Part shown: in pieces, positions 45,886-56,320 of the stretch
Layout: every line of letters starts with the position of its first letter
Numbering within the stretch: position 1 is the stretch's first letter
Origin: Clusia tigrina
Taxonomy: Eukaryota > Arthropoda > Insecta > Diptera > Clusiidae
Assembly (NCBI GenBank): GCA_920105625.2
Contig: OV050030.1
Span: 112,574,814-112,638,813, forward strand
Direction of reading: 5' to 3'
DNA length: 64,000 nt
The notes under the pieces: generated by a model
Seen by the model: the letters and a program-made list of their open reading frames with translations, nothing else
What the model was told of the DNA's origin: nothing
The model's database searches: none
Position numbers and translations under genes: made by a program

Positions 45886-47019
45886 ATGGAAAGTATCGCG
45901 GCTAGCATTACTCGCCTTGGAGGTGCTCTGAACGTTGTGTTGGAGCAACTGAAGATAGCTGTGACGAGTGTTTAGATACGATTGAAAGCTGGCGAACTGA
46001 ACCTAACGAGCATTCTATGTTCCGGGAACGGAAATAGACTTTAAAAATATAGGCAAGCTTCCCGATAGCGTTAAAGACTTGCAGGTATTTGACGGAAATC
46101 CTGTTCAGTATATTTCCTGTGTTCACTCAGTTGAAAATATTTTGAAAAATTACAAAATAGTGAGGAATAAACCGATCTATCGACGTATCCTTCAAAGTAT
46201 AAGGCAAAAGATTCGTGTAGGTGCTGATACAGCCCTTATTTCGTATAATATATTTGACCAGGAGTGGTCTATTATAAAAAAAGTCTCTTTATGCATTACG
46301 CTGATAAAAGAGATATTGGAACTCTAGAATACCAGCTGAACCCGTTGTGTCAAAAAGGGTCGAGGGTTGATGAATTCTACGCATCCGTGAATCATCAATT
46401 CTCTTTAATAGTCAATAAACTAAAAACTGAAACATATTCCCAAGAGACTATGAAGGCTCTTGCGGAGTATAGGAATCGAGCTCTTGATGTTTTTATCAGC
46501 GGCTTGGATGGGGATCTTTCTAGAATACTGATTGTACAGAAGCCAAAACGTTGCCAAAAGCCTATATGGCTTGTCTCGAACTCCAACACTTATCTTTCCG
46601 CAGCAATGCAATTCACACTACTACCTTCCCAAATAAAATAGCGGTCCCTCAAAATTCCTTACATACGAACAACAACAGGCCAACATTTCCCCCAAAGGCA
46701 ATTCATCCCGCACTCTCAGAGAATCAACCAATACAGGAACACTAACTTCGATAGGACACCACCAAAGCCAAGTACTCCGAAACCAGCTGAGCGGATGGAA
46801 GTTGGCCGCTCTATTCAGTCAAATAATGTAAACTACATTAATAGGCAACATGGAAACAGCCCCTTGAAACGAAGAGCTGCCTCAGAAAATCTTCCTCAGA
46901 AGCAACAGAGACTATTCAATATTGAAACAGAACCTGAAGTTTATGAGGACCAAAGTGAAGAAATTATTGAGAACCAGGTAAATTTTATGAAGGGTGGAAG
47001 TCCAACATTCCTTATGTAG
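45886..47019 (+). pseudogene. gag: gag, errantivirus copy 2
   Basis: The ATG at 45886 begins MESIAASITRLGGALNVV and stops after about 30 codons, as in copy 1. Unlike copy 1 it keeps the short segment around YISCVHSVENIL (46079-46327). The central Gag block is open to 46641 (YADKRDIGTLEYQL, FISGLDGDLSRIL) with a one-base loss near 46548 shifting the frame; it resumes at 46551-46745. The stop seen in copy 1 at 33535 is absent (TCA instead of TGA). The basic C-terminus is open at 46795-47019. Non-functional. Confidence 0.8.
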
Positions 47020-47225
47020 AATATGTGAAACAGGATGGTTCAGTTCTGTCATTCCTCATTGGTACAGGAGCGAACCAAAACTTTATGAGTTCGTCCGTTT
47101 TAGAAAAACCTATTCCCCTTCCGAAACCTTTCACAGCGCAATCAGCAGGTGGCAACATTATAATTATTGATCATATTTGTGTAAATTCTTTGAGAAACTT
47201 TTGTGTTTTACCGGAACTCCAATAA
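46985..47225 (+). pseudogene. Aspartic protease, errantivirus copy 2, active site lost
   Basis: Identical in reading to copy 1: SFLIGTGANQNF with Gly (GGT, 47061-47063) in place of the catalytic Asp. Sharing the lesion shows that both copies descend from one defective parent. Confidence 0.8.
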
Positions 47226-47733
47226 TATCATGGGGGATGATACGCTAAAAATGCTTGTTGCATTCAAGGGCCGAAAAGAAAATTATTTAATACTAAATTC
47301 CCCATTTATACTAAGAGTTACCCATATCTTGCATGCATGAGGGAGGGAGTGGACAAACAAATAAAGGAGTTGCTGAGTGAACACATAATCAAGTCATCAA
47401 AAAGTCCTTACAACTCACCCATCTGGATCGCTCCAAAGAAGCCGAAACCATCAGGTGCGAAGCAGTACAGGATGGTAATTGATTTCAAGCATCTGAATAT
47501 TGTTACCATCGCCGATACCTATCCAATACCAGCTATAAATTCAATATTGACAAATCTGGGCAAAGCAAAGTACTTTCAAATCAAATACTAATGAAGGACT
47601 CCGATATTCCAAAGACATATTCTCAACAATGAATAGGAAGTTTGAATTTTTGAGACTTCCCTTCGGATTAAAGAATGCACGAGCTATTTTTCAACGGATG
47701 ATTGATGATGTCTTAAAGGCATACATCGATGGC
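47226..47733 (+). pseudogene. pol: Reverse transcriptase N-terminal fragment, errantivirus copy 2
   Basis: Same structure as copy 1: RT fingers open at 47337-47591, the motif A block missing, then FEFLRLPFGLKNA in another frame up to the TTAA transposon at 47734. The active-site YxDD is absent. Confidence 0.8.
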
Positions 47734-47737
47734 TTAA

Positions 47738-49873
47738 TGTAGAAAGGGCGTAACTCGATTTTTCGTAATTTTACAGGAGAAGAAAAAAACTTAATAAAAT
47801 CTTGAAAAATTTAATATAAAAAATTGGTTAATGTCATTTTTAATAAAAACGACCCACAAATTCAGTTCTAAAAAGGATTTTTTTTTTTTACTTTTAATGC
47901 AGTTATCTATATAGGCCCTTTTGTATGTGATATTTTTGAAAAAAAAAAGACTTAGGGCTTTTTAAAACTAATTTGAAAATAGGATAAAGTAATATAATAA
48001 TTCATGTTTTAAGTAATAAAAAGATCATTTCAAACAAAAATAGAGAGTTTAGATATGAAGTTTAGATTTTATAAGGTAAGCTGTCATAAAAATGATGACA
48101 ATCGGCGGGCAGGAACTTTTTTAAGTCCTGTAAGTGATCCCATTTCTTTTTCGAGAGTGGTATTTTCTCTTTATAAAGAGAATCAGGGTGAATGTTTTGA
48201 ATAGAAGAGTTCAATCTCTGTGGGAGTAACTGATATTCGTCCATTATATCTGTTTTGAAATAAATTACTCCTGACGAATCATATGACAAGGCTCGTAGCA
48301 AATTTACTGTGGGGTCACCAATTCTTCTACCTTAAATTTGAGATAAAGGTTTGGATATATAAATAAATTTATAGAATATCTTTAGTAGGCAATATTTTTA
48401 CCTGGACGAATCGAATTGCTTAGTAATATTTTCGAAATTTAAAAAAATAGTCATATTGCAAATGATGAGCTGTTAGGGGTACTGGAACTTTTCGAGCCTC
48501 CCTTATGAGTTGCACAAATTGAGACGGCAAGTTTATTGTCCGGATTCAACATGTATGATGTCGTTCTGTTTTTCTTCCCTCATTTTCTTGATTTCTTCTC
48601 TATGTTTTTCATAATCTTCATTTGGAAAATTATTAGCTTTATGTGATACACACAAATCGCATTGATCTTTTTTAGGCTTAAAAATAGAATAGTTCGACTC
48701 CTTTAATATTTGGGCAAAAATTGGATATGACATTTTCATGCTTTCATTTTCTTTTCCTGATCCACATTCGTCAACATAAAGCTTGTAAATTTGCTGATAT
48801 GAGGAAAAATTCGATTCAAAGTATAATTTTTTTGTATCTTTTCGGCAATAATGGGACTCCATTTTTGGCAACTCCGCTAGGAAATTTTTTAGAAATTTAC
48901 GTCTTTGTTCATTGCGCTTTCCTATGGCAGACGATCGTTTAGCAGACTTGCGCAGATTTGAAGAGTTATCGGGACTGTCTTGCGTACCATGTTTACCACC
49001 ACCGGTAATCCAATATCGAACCATCTTTTCCTTTATTCCTAGTGTTGAATAAAACATTTGACGGCACACTTGTAATGTGCTAGAATTATGCCTCAAAAAA
49101 TATTTTATTGTTTGACTCCGTCTCGAGTTCTCATTGCAATTAAGTTTTTTCCAGAAATGTTTGTAAGACCTGTGACATACATCCATTTTTGCTCCCAAGA
49201 CATCTTCCAAAACAAATTAAAGATTTCGTTTCGGGTCTGCTCTGTAAACGATGAACAATTTCTAAGCGCACTTGTTTTACAAAATTCAGATGTACATGAC
49301 TCTCGTAGTTCCCTAGACGGCTTTTGACAAACAAATTTTGTTTTTCGATATTCCCAAATATTCTCCTCCTTCCATTTTTTTTTCTTATTAGCGTTTCTTT
49401 TCCATTCGGATTTGTTTGCAATATTACTCCTCTTACGAATATCGTCAATCCCTGCACCAGAGTCAGAAGTTTCGCTTTCACAATTCATATTATTTAAACT
49501 TTTAATTTAAAAACTTTTCACAGTTCAATAATATTTTTACACAAAAACAGACGTACTTGGTGCCAGTAACAGAAAATGTATTTATTCGGGAAGTACCGTT
49601 AATCATGACAGTGTTGTCAATACCAAAAAAATTACACGTTTTTAAACACAAATGCTAACATAGACCAAAATATAAATTCAAGTACAAACGAGTTAGGGCT
49701 TTTTCTTTCATACATTTTTTGATTTGACTTAGGCCCTTTTGCAAAACAACTATAAAACCGTTATTTTCAATCACAGAACTCTGAAATTTGTAAGAGAGGT
49801 GTATTTCAGAACGGTCAACCAGATTATGTAAAAAACGAGATTTTGGAAAAAATCGAGTTACGCCCTTTCTACA
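47738..49873 (-). mobile_element. TTAA-specific DNA transposon, copy 2 (2136 bp)
   Basis: Same inverted repeats, TTAA flanks (47734-47737 and 49874-49877) and insertion point as copy 1, so it was copied with the errantivirus and did not jump twice. Small differences from copy 1 include an extra ACAA near 49330 and GTATC for a T/C-run near 48835. Confidence 0.85.
48062..49488 (-). pseudogene. Transposase-like protein of the TTAA transposon, copy 2
   Basis: The N-terminal frame runs from ATG 49488 (MNCESETSDSG) to 49105. The middle frame 49210-48533 is longer than in copy 1 because it stays open through SHYCRKDTKKLYFES, where copy 1 has a frame break in a T-run. It ends at a stop after HVESGQ. 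The C-terminal remnant is at 48301-48062. The presumed catalytic core is missing as in copy 1, so the deletion predates the duplication. The middle frame has no hit I can name; KPKKDQCDLC and SHYCRK are its best landmarks. Confidence 0.55.
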
Positions 49874-49882
49874 TTAAGCCTC

Positions 49883-50750
49883 ATCTTGAAAAGGTATTAT
49901 TTTCCACGCATGGCTAGCCTTATTAGAAGATATACGAAAACCTGCGATATCTGTAAAGCAAACAAGTATGATAGACATCCAACAAATCCGGACCTTCAAG
50001 TACCAGTTCAACCTCATATCCATGTGAGATGCTTCATCTAGACATAGTCGAAATCCAAAATGTCAAATTTATTAGCTGCATAGATAAATTCTCTAAATGG
50101 TACTAAACTTTTTCAGATAGATTCGTTCCGTCCTGCATGTGAGAGAAAATCATTAAAATACTACACTAGTTACTATACAGTTCCTAGAATCCTCTTCACT
50201 GATAATGAGAGTAGCTTCGTACATAAGCCCTATAATTATTAATTTCTTGAAACTACTTGGCATCAAAATTTACCACACTCCTTCACAAAGAAGCTAGGTA
50301 AATTGCCAAGTGGAGAGATTTCACTCTACAATTATAGGGGTTTTTAGATGTCTGGAAACAGAACATAGTGGTCTAAAGTTTAAAGAATTAATAAATATAT
50401 CAGTAGATACAATAATTATGTCCATTCTGTGACTAGGAAAAACCTGCTGACATATTTTTCAATAGATTAATGAGAATAAACTACCAAGATTTGGCTCGTT
50501 TTAGGACAAAAATTAATAGGGATCTTAAAGCCGAAATCGCGAGAAACCAAAAAATGAGAAATCTGAGGTTGAACGGCAAAAGAACTGCACCCAGGGTATA
50601 CAATGCAGGTGAAGTCATTTGCATTGCTTGCAAGGGTATTAAAGGGTAACACAAACCTTTGTACAAAAAGGAAATCGTATCTCAGACAATAACGTGACTG
50701 TTACAATGTCTGGCCGTAGGGTGCACAAGGCTCATATAAAAAATGTTTAA
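49883..50750 (+). pseudogene. pol: Integrase, errantivirus copy 2
   Basis: Nearly identical to copy 1: finger remnant (RYYFPRMASLIRR), a broken catalytic core still holding the TDNESSF and QVERF-like blocks, and a C-terminus ending at a TAA at 50748-50750. Several stops and shifts interrupt it. Confidence 0.8.
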
Positions 50751-50912
50751 CTTAAAATGACGTCATAAAATGCCTTAAAATGTAAAAAATATTATATAAA
50801 AAATATTTTGAAAAGTAAATTTTGTCCTTGTGACTTTAGAATAAATTAAGTTTAATAATTATTATAAGCAACTGTATTAATCATATTATAAAATTATAAT
50901 AAGTGCCTACTT

Positions 50913-51829
50913 TTGGGCACAACCTGTAATCAAATTGTGAAGTATGAAAAAATTGAAAATTTAGACTTAGAAACAAATATCTTTCATAGGATAATGTGGG
51001 AGTCGTTCACAAATGGGATGCACATATTCGAATATTCAGCACCCATAGTTTCAATTAAAAATGGGAAAGGTTGGATTACTGATGGGGACTTCAAACTTGT
51101 GCATGTGATCAACTTAACTAAATTCGACGACTTACTTCAAGTCACAAGAGAAGCAATTAACAACTTTGTGAAAAATGAGCAAAGGAAATCCATCATCAAT
51201 TTCCATCTAAATCAATTGGACGAGCAAATAAACCAGCTTAAGGGAAACCATCACAGGAACACCCGTTCTATCAATTGGATCGGGTCAGTATGAAATATGT
51301 GGCGGGCAATCCAGATGCGGCAGATTGGGATAAAATCTTGGAAAGCCTACAGAATGTAATCCAAAACAATAATCACCAATATAAAGTAAACGAAAGACTT
51401 TTTGGAGTAACGCAAGGAATAATTGAGAAGATGAACCTCATAGCCGACAGAGTTAATACTGAAGTTCAAAGAGAAACTGACCTGAAGTTGGAACAAGATG
51501 TCCTAAGCCAAATGCTAATTGTAAAAGAGGAAGTCTACGAAATTGTTAGAGCATGTCAAATAGCAAGAAGTAAGATAGTTAATACAAACTTGCTTAACAA
51601 AGAAGAAGTTAATCAGATCCTTTCCGAAATTGAAACATTACCATATTCCAATGTAATAGAAGCAGTCAAATTTGGAACACCATCGATTTATTCAAATGAC
51701 TCACTGCTATTGTACGTACTCTCTATGCCAAAAGTCAGTAGCAAAGAATTTAATGTGGTATTCACCAGAGTGCCTATTCGAAATGGTACAGAAATCGATT
51801 TACAATTTGACAAAATGCTCATAAACCAC
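50913..51829 (+). pseudogene. env: env, 5' half, errantivirus copy 2
   Basis: The frame is open from TTG 50913 to 51293 and, after a one-base shift or stop near the cleavage region, from 51275 to the array junction. A basic site (RNTRS) precedes the fusion-protein subunit, as in F-type envelope proteins. The copy is intact where copy 1 holds the LOA-like element, and ends at ATAAACCACAA, after which the sequence folds back into inverted env and a non-LTR fragment. The anchor-bearing half is absent. Confidence 0.8.
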
Positions 51830-51854
51830 AATGGATTCGATGACTTCTTCCTGG
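51830..51854 (-). other. Inverted 25-bp env fragment at the unit junction
   Basis: Bases 51830-51854 are the exact reverse complement of env at 42959-42983 in copy 1 (core AGGAAGAAGTCATCGAATCC). The forward env before it ends at the position equivalent to about 42820. The two parts overlap by AA, a microhomology joint. Confidence 0.85.
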
Positions 51855-52258
51855 GGGGGTAGTATGGTCATCGGACCCCTCCTAGCTATTTTTCATTGCT
51901 CGTCTTCGCCACTCCTGGTGGCGGAGGTCTTTCATAATAGCGGGGGTGGTGTCACACACCGCAGCCCATTTCTCCGGGCTCTCGAGCATACGCTGCACTA
52001 TGTTGTCGTGCACCACGGGCTCTCCACATACTCCTTGTAGTGCCACTCTAGCACTTTCATAACGTGGGCAATAGAAGAAGACATGTTTGGGATCTTCTAT
52101 CTCTGTACCTCCATAGTTTGCACAGTAGGGAGATTCCTCCAAGTGGAATCTGTGCATTCATTTTTTCTTGGGTTATGTCCTCCAAAGTTCTCTCCTTCAG
52201 ATAAGTTCTCCTTATAAGACCGTAAAGCTCGTCCACACTGGCGAATTGCTTTGGCAAC
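51855..52258 (-). mobile_element. Non-LTR retrotransposon 3' fragment, unit A
   Basis: On the minus strand this is the end of an ORF2 plus a 3' UTR of about 50 bp ending in CATACTACCCCCCC, with no poly(A). It joins pol directly at ACCATCGCC (52259). The style of the C-terminus fits the R1-like group, but the 52163-52258 part is not recognised. Confidence 0.65.
51882..52157 (-). pseudogene. Non-LTR ORF2 C-terminus, unit A
   Basis: Minus-strand frame of 91 codons (HRFHLEESPYCANYG, EDPKHVFFYCPRYES, then a helical tail ending RRRAMKNS). The C-x2-x..H..C pattern is the zinc finger that ends many R1/LOA-type ORF2 proteins; the second Cys of the first pair is replaced by Tyr or Gly-flanked residues here (CANYG). 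An overlapping frame upstream (52263-52057) encodes an unrelated-looking segment (KQFASVDELYGLIRR) that I do not recognise. Confidence 0.55.
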
Positions 52259-54679
52259 ACCATCGCCGATTCCTATCCAATACCAGATATAAATTCAACA
52301 TTGACCAATCTGGGCAAAGCAAAGTACTTTCAAATCAAATACTAATGAAGGACTCCGATATTCCAAATACATTAACTCTACAATGAATGGGAAGTTTGAA
52401 TTTTTGAGACTTCCCTTTGGATTAAAGAATACTATTTTTCAACGGATGATTGATGATGTCTTAAAGGCATCCATAGGGAAAATCTGCTATGTATATATTG
52501 ACGATATTATCATATTCGGTAAAGATGCTGACGATCACATTAGGAATATCGAAAGTCTTTAATCGGTTACTTGAGTCAAATTTGAAAGTGAATCTAGAAA
52601 CAACGCACTTCATGCAATTTGAAGTAAAGTTTTTAGGATACGTTATCACACCTGAAGGTATTAAGCCAGATATGAAGAAAGTGGACGCAATTAGGAATAT
52701 CTTGCCCCCTGCAAACTTAAAAGAGTTGAAGAGTTTTTTAGGTATAACATCCTATTATATGCGTTTCATTAGGGCCTATGCTAAGGTCGCTAAACCACTA
52801 ACAAATCTCACACGCGGCGATAACTCTCAAGTGAAAGCAAATCAGTCAAAACGGGTAGTTGTAAATTTAGATGAAGAAGCTCTTAGTGCATTTGCTGATT
52901 TAAAGACCTTGTTAGTATCTTCCGAAGTTTTCGTATTACCTGACTTTGAAAAATCATTCAACCTGACGACTGATGGTTTAGACATAGCAATTGGAGCAGT
53001 ATTGTCCCAAGGAGAGTCGGGCAAGGATAGGCCAATTGCCTACATTTCTCGTTCGTTGCACAAAGCAGAAGAAAATTATGCGACAAACGAGAAGGCAATG
53101 TAAGCGATAGTGTGGGCTCTCGACAACCTGCGATCTTATCTGTATGGAACAAAAATGATTCGTATTTTCACGGACCATCAACCCTTGACTTTCGCTCTAG
53201 GTAATAGAAACAACAATGCGAAACTCAAAAGGTGGAAGGCCCGAATTGAAGATTACAATCATGATCTAATCTATAAAAGGTATAACAAATGTAGTAGCTG
53301 GCGCTCTCTCTCGGTTTAAAACCGAACTTAATCACTTAACAGCCTCCGCATTCTCTGAGACTGATACAGCAAGTGAAACAGCGCTCCATAATGATGTTCG
53401 CATTAAGACGAGTACAGAATCAGGTAAAATAATAAATCGTCAAAATGAAAATCACACCGGATCTACCACCGATACCACCAGTGAAGGAATGCCAATAGCT
53501 TATCCCGCAAGGAGCATATTTAATGGATCAACAACGGAAGCATCATCTGAACGAAGGAGCTCAGAAATCGCAGCCCATACTGCAGATAGCGATAGTTCAG
53601 ATCTCATTCCGCACGTTGTAGTACCACTGAATATGTTCCGGAAACAAATCATAATAAAGATAGGGAAAGGACTGGATGACGATCCAGGGTACACACGCCA
53701 CTATGTTGCTTTGGAGGACCCAAATAAACAAATATTAACCAAAGCTCTTTTAAAAAGACTCGGACCAAATTTGATCAATGGGATAAAAATAAACAAATTT
53801 GGGTCTATTGCAAGAAGTCTACCTAGAGAATTACAGAAAAAATATAAGATTCGCATTACTCAGCGCATCGCTGAAGACGTAAAAAATGAGCATCGGGTGT
53901 TCCAGATAATAGAACAAGAACATAAAAGAGCACATCGGAATGCGAAAGAGAATAAAGAGCAAATCTTGAAAAGGTATTATTTTCCACGCATGGCTAGCCT
54001 TATTAGAAGATATACGAAAACCTGCGATATCTGTAAAGCAAACAAGTATGATAGACATCCAACAAATCCGGACCTTCAAGTACCAGTTCAACCTCATATC
54101 CATGTGAGATGCTTCATATAGACATAGTCGAAATCCAAAATGTCAAATTTATTAGCTGCATAGATAAATTCTCTAAATGTGGTAAGCTTTTTCAGATAAA
54201 GATTCGTTCCGTCCTGCATGTGAGAGAAAATCATTAAAATACTACACTAGTTACTATACAGTTCCTAGAATCCTCTTCGTCTGAAAGAAGAACATAGTGA
54301 TCTAAAGTTTAAAGAATTAATAAATATATCAGTAGATACAATAATTATGTCCATTCTGTGACTAGGAAAAACCTGCTGACATATTTTTCAATCGATTGAT
54401 GAGAATAAACTACCAAGATTTGGCTAGTTTTAGGACAAAAATTAATAGGGATCTTAAAGCCGAAATCGCGAGAAACCAAAAAATGAGAAATCTGAGGTTG
54501 AACGGCAAAAGAACTGCACCCAGGGTATACAATGCAGGTGAAGTCATTTGCATTGCTTGCAGGGGTATTAAAGGGTAACATAAACCTTTGTACAAAAAGG
54601 AAATCGTATCTCAGACAAAAACGTGACTGTTACAATGTCTGGCCGTAGGGTGCACAAGGCTCATATAAAATATGTTTAA
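52259..54679 (+). pseudogene. pol: errantivirus pol (RT end, RNase H, integrase), unit A
   Basis: The polyprotein starts inside RT at TIADSYPIP. The motif A block is missing as in copies 1 and 2, but this version keeps FEFLRLPFGLKN and the catalytic YIDD (about 52490-52502). After a shift near 52555 the thumb and RNase H follow in one frame (FLGYVITPEG, TTDGLDIAIGAVL) with a single in-frame TAA (53101-53103) before DHQPLTFALG. Another shift near 53280 leads to the linker and integrase finger (HRNAKENKEQILKRYYFPRM, CDICK; frame to 54121). About 120 bp holding the second Asp and the Glu of the integrase core is deleted near 54279. The C-terminus (INYQDLASFRTK) ends at 54679. Dead. Confidence 0.85.
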
Positions 54680-54690
54680 CTTTAAATAAC

Positions 54691-54957
54691 GTCATAAAAT
54701 GCCTTAAAATATAAAAAATATGATATAAAAAATTTTTTGAAAAGTAAATTTTGTCCTTGTGACTTTAGAATAAATCAAGTAAAATAATTATTATAAGCAA
54801 CTGTATTACTAATGTGAAATGCCGTCATAAAATGTCTTAAAACGTCAAAAATATGATATAAAAAATATTTTGAAAAGTTAATTTTGTCCTTGTGACTTTA
54901 GAATAAATTAAGTTTAATAATTATTATAAGCAACTGTATTAATCATATTATAAAATT
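54691..54957 (+). repeat. 133-bp tandem duplication between pol and env, unit A
   Basis: Two copies of a 133-bp AT-rich block begin GTCATAAAATG (54691 and 54824) and each end near TATAAGCAACTGTATTA. Copies 1 and 2 of the errantivirus have it once (about 37580-37712 and 50760-50892), so it is specific to the array lineage. Confidence 0.85.
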
Positions 54958-54974
54958 ATAATAAGTGCCTACTT

Positions 54975-55891
54975 TTGGGCACAACCTGTAATCAAATTGT
55001 GAAGTATGAAAAAATTGAAAATTTAGACTTAGAAACAAATATCTTTCATAGGATAATGTGGGAGTCGTTCACAAATGGGATGCACATATTCGAATATTCA
55101 GCACCCATAGTTTCAATTAAAAATGGGAAATGTTGGATTACTGATGGGGACTTCAAACTTGTGCATGTGATCAACTTAACTAAATTCGACGACTTATTTC
55201 AAGTCACAAGAGAAGCAATTAACAACTTTGTGAAAAATGAGCAAAGGAAATCCATCATCAATTTCCATCTAAATCAATTGGACGAGCAAATAAACCAGCT
55301 TAAGGGAAACCATCACAGGAACACCCGTTCTATCAATTGGATCGGGTCAGTATGAAATATGTGGCGGGCAATCCAGATGCGGCAGATTGGGATAAAATCT
55401 TGGAAAGCCTACAGAATGTAATCCAAAACAATAATCACCAATATAAAGTAAACGAAAGACTTTTTGGAGTAACGCCAGGAATAATTGAGAAGATGAACCT
55501 CATAGCCGACAGAGTTAATACTGAAGTTCAAAGAGAAACTGACCTGAAGTTGGAACAAGATGTCCTAAGCCAAATGCTAATTGTAAAAGAGGAAGTCTAC
55601 GAAATTGTTAGAGCATGTCAAATAGCAAGAAGTAAGATAGTTAATACAAACTTGCTTAACAAAGAAGAAGTTAATCAGATCCTTTCCGAAATTGAAACAT
55701 TACCATATTCCAATGTAATAGAAGCAGTCAAATTTGGAACACCATCGATTTATTCAAATGACTCACTGCTATTGTACGTACTCTCTATGCCAAAAGTCAG
55801 TAGCAAAGAATTTAATGTGGTATTCACCAGAGTGCCTATTCGAAATGGTACAGAAATCGATTTACAATTTGACAAAATGCTCATAAACCAC
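54975..55891 (+). pseudogene. env: env, 5' half, unit A
   Basis: Same as copy 2: TTG-started frame 54975-55355, then 55337 to the junction at 55891. One private change gives Cys for Gly in the GKGWITDG region. It lacks the transmembrane half and any ATG. Confidence 0.8.
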
Positions 55892-55916
55892 AATGGATTC
55901 GATGACTTCTTCCTGG

Positions 55917-56320
55917 GGGGGTAGTATGGTCAGCGGACCCCTCCTAGCTATTTTTCATTGCTCGTCTTCGCCACTCCTGGTGGCGGAGGTCTTTCATAAT
56001 AGCGGGGGTGGTGTCACACACCGCAGCCCATTTCTCCGGGCTCTCGAGCATACGCTGCACTATGTTGTCGTGCACCACGGGCTCTCCACATACTCCTTGT
56101 AGTGCCACTCTAGCAGTTTCATAACGTGGGCAATAGAAGAAGACATGTTTGGGATCTTCTATCTCTGTACCTCCATAGTTTGCACAGTAGGGAGATTCCT
56201 CCAAGTGGAATCTGTGCATTCATTTTTTCTTGGGTTATGTCCTCCAAAGTTCTCTCCTTCAGATAAGTTCTCCTTATAAGACCGTAAAGCTCGTCCACAC
56301 TGGCGAATTGCTTTGGCAAC
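55917..56320 (-). mobile_element. Non-LTR retrotransposon 3' fragment, unit B
   Basis: Same fragment as in unit A, preceded by the inverted env piece at 55892-55916. The ORF2 C-terminal frame is 56219-55944 on the minus strand and has one residue change (CPRYETAR). Confidence 0.65.

Larger units (their letters stand above)
44352..51829 (+). mobile_element. Errantivirus copy 2, defective
   Basis: Order: primer site, 1.5-kb leader, gag, protease, RT fragment, TTAA transposon, integrase, 5' half of env. It is collinear with copy 1 at an offset of about 13.15-13.18 kb and shares its protease and RT defects and the transposon insertion. It lacks the LOA-like insertion and ends where the 4.06-kb array begins. 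Its env is closer to the array units than to copy 1. Confidence 0.85.
51830..55891 (+). repeat. 4.06-kb tandem unit A (4062 bp)
   Basis: First full unit: 25-bp inverted env piece, non-LTR 3' fragment on the minus strand, errantivirus pol from mid-RT to the integrase end, duplicated spacer, 5' half of env. The next unit starts at the same internal point with more than 99% apparent identity. It lacks the TTAA transposon and the pol deletion of copies 1 and 2. Confidence 0.9.

Noticed and set aside
47738..49873. Two independent insertions of the TTAA transposon
   Set aside because: Both copies share the same target, filler bases and internal deletion, so a single insertion followed by duplication is simpler.
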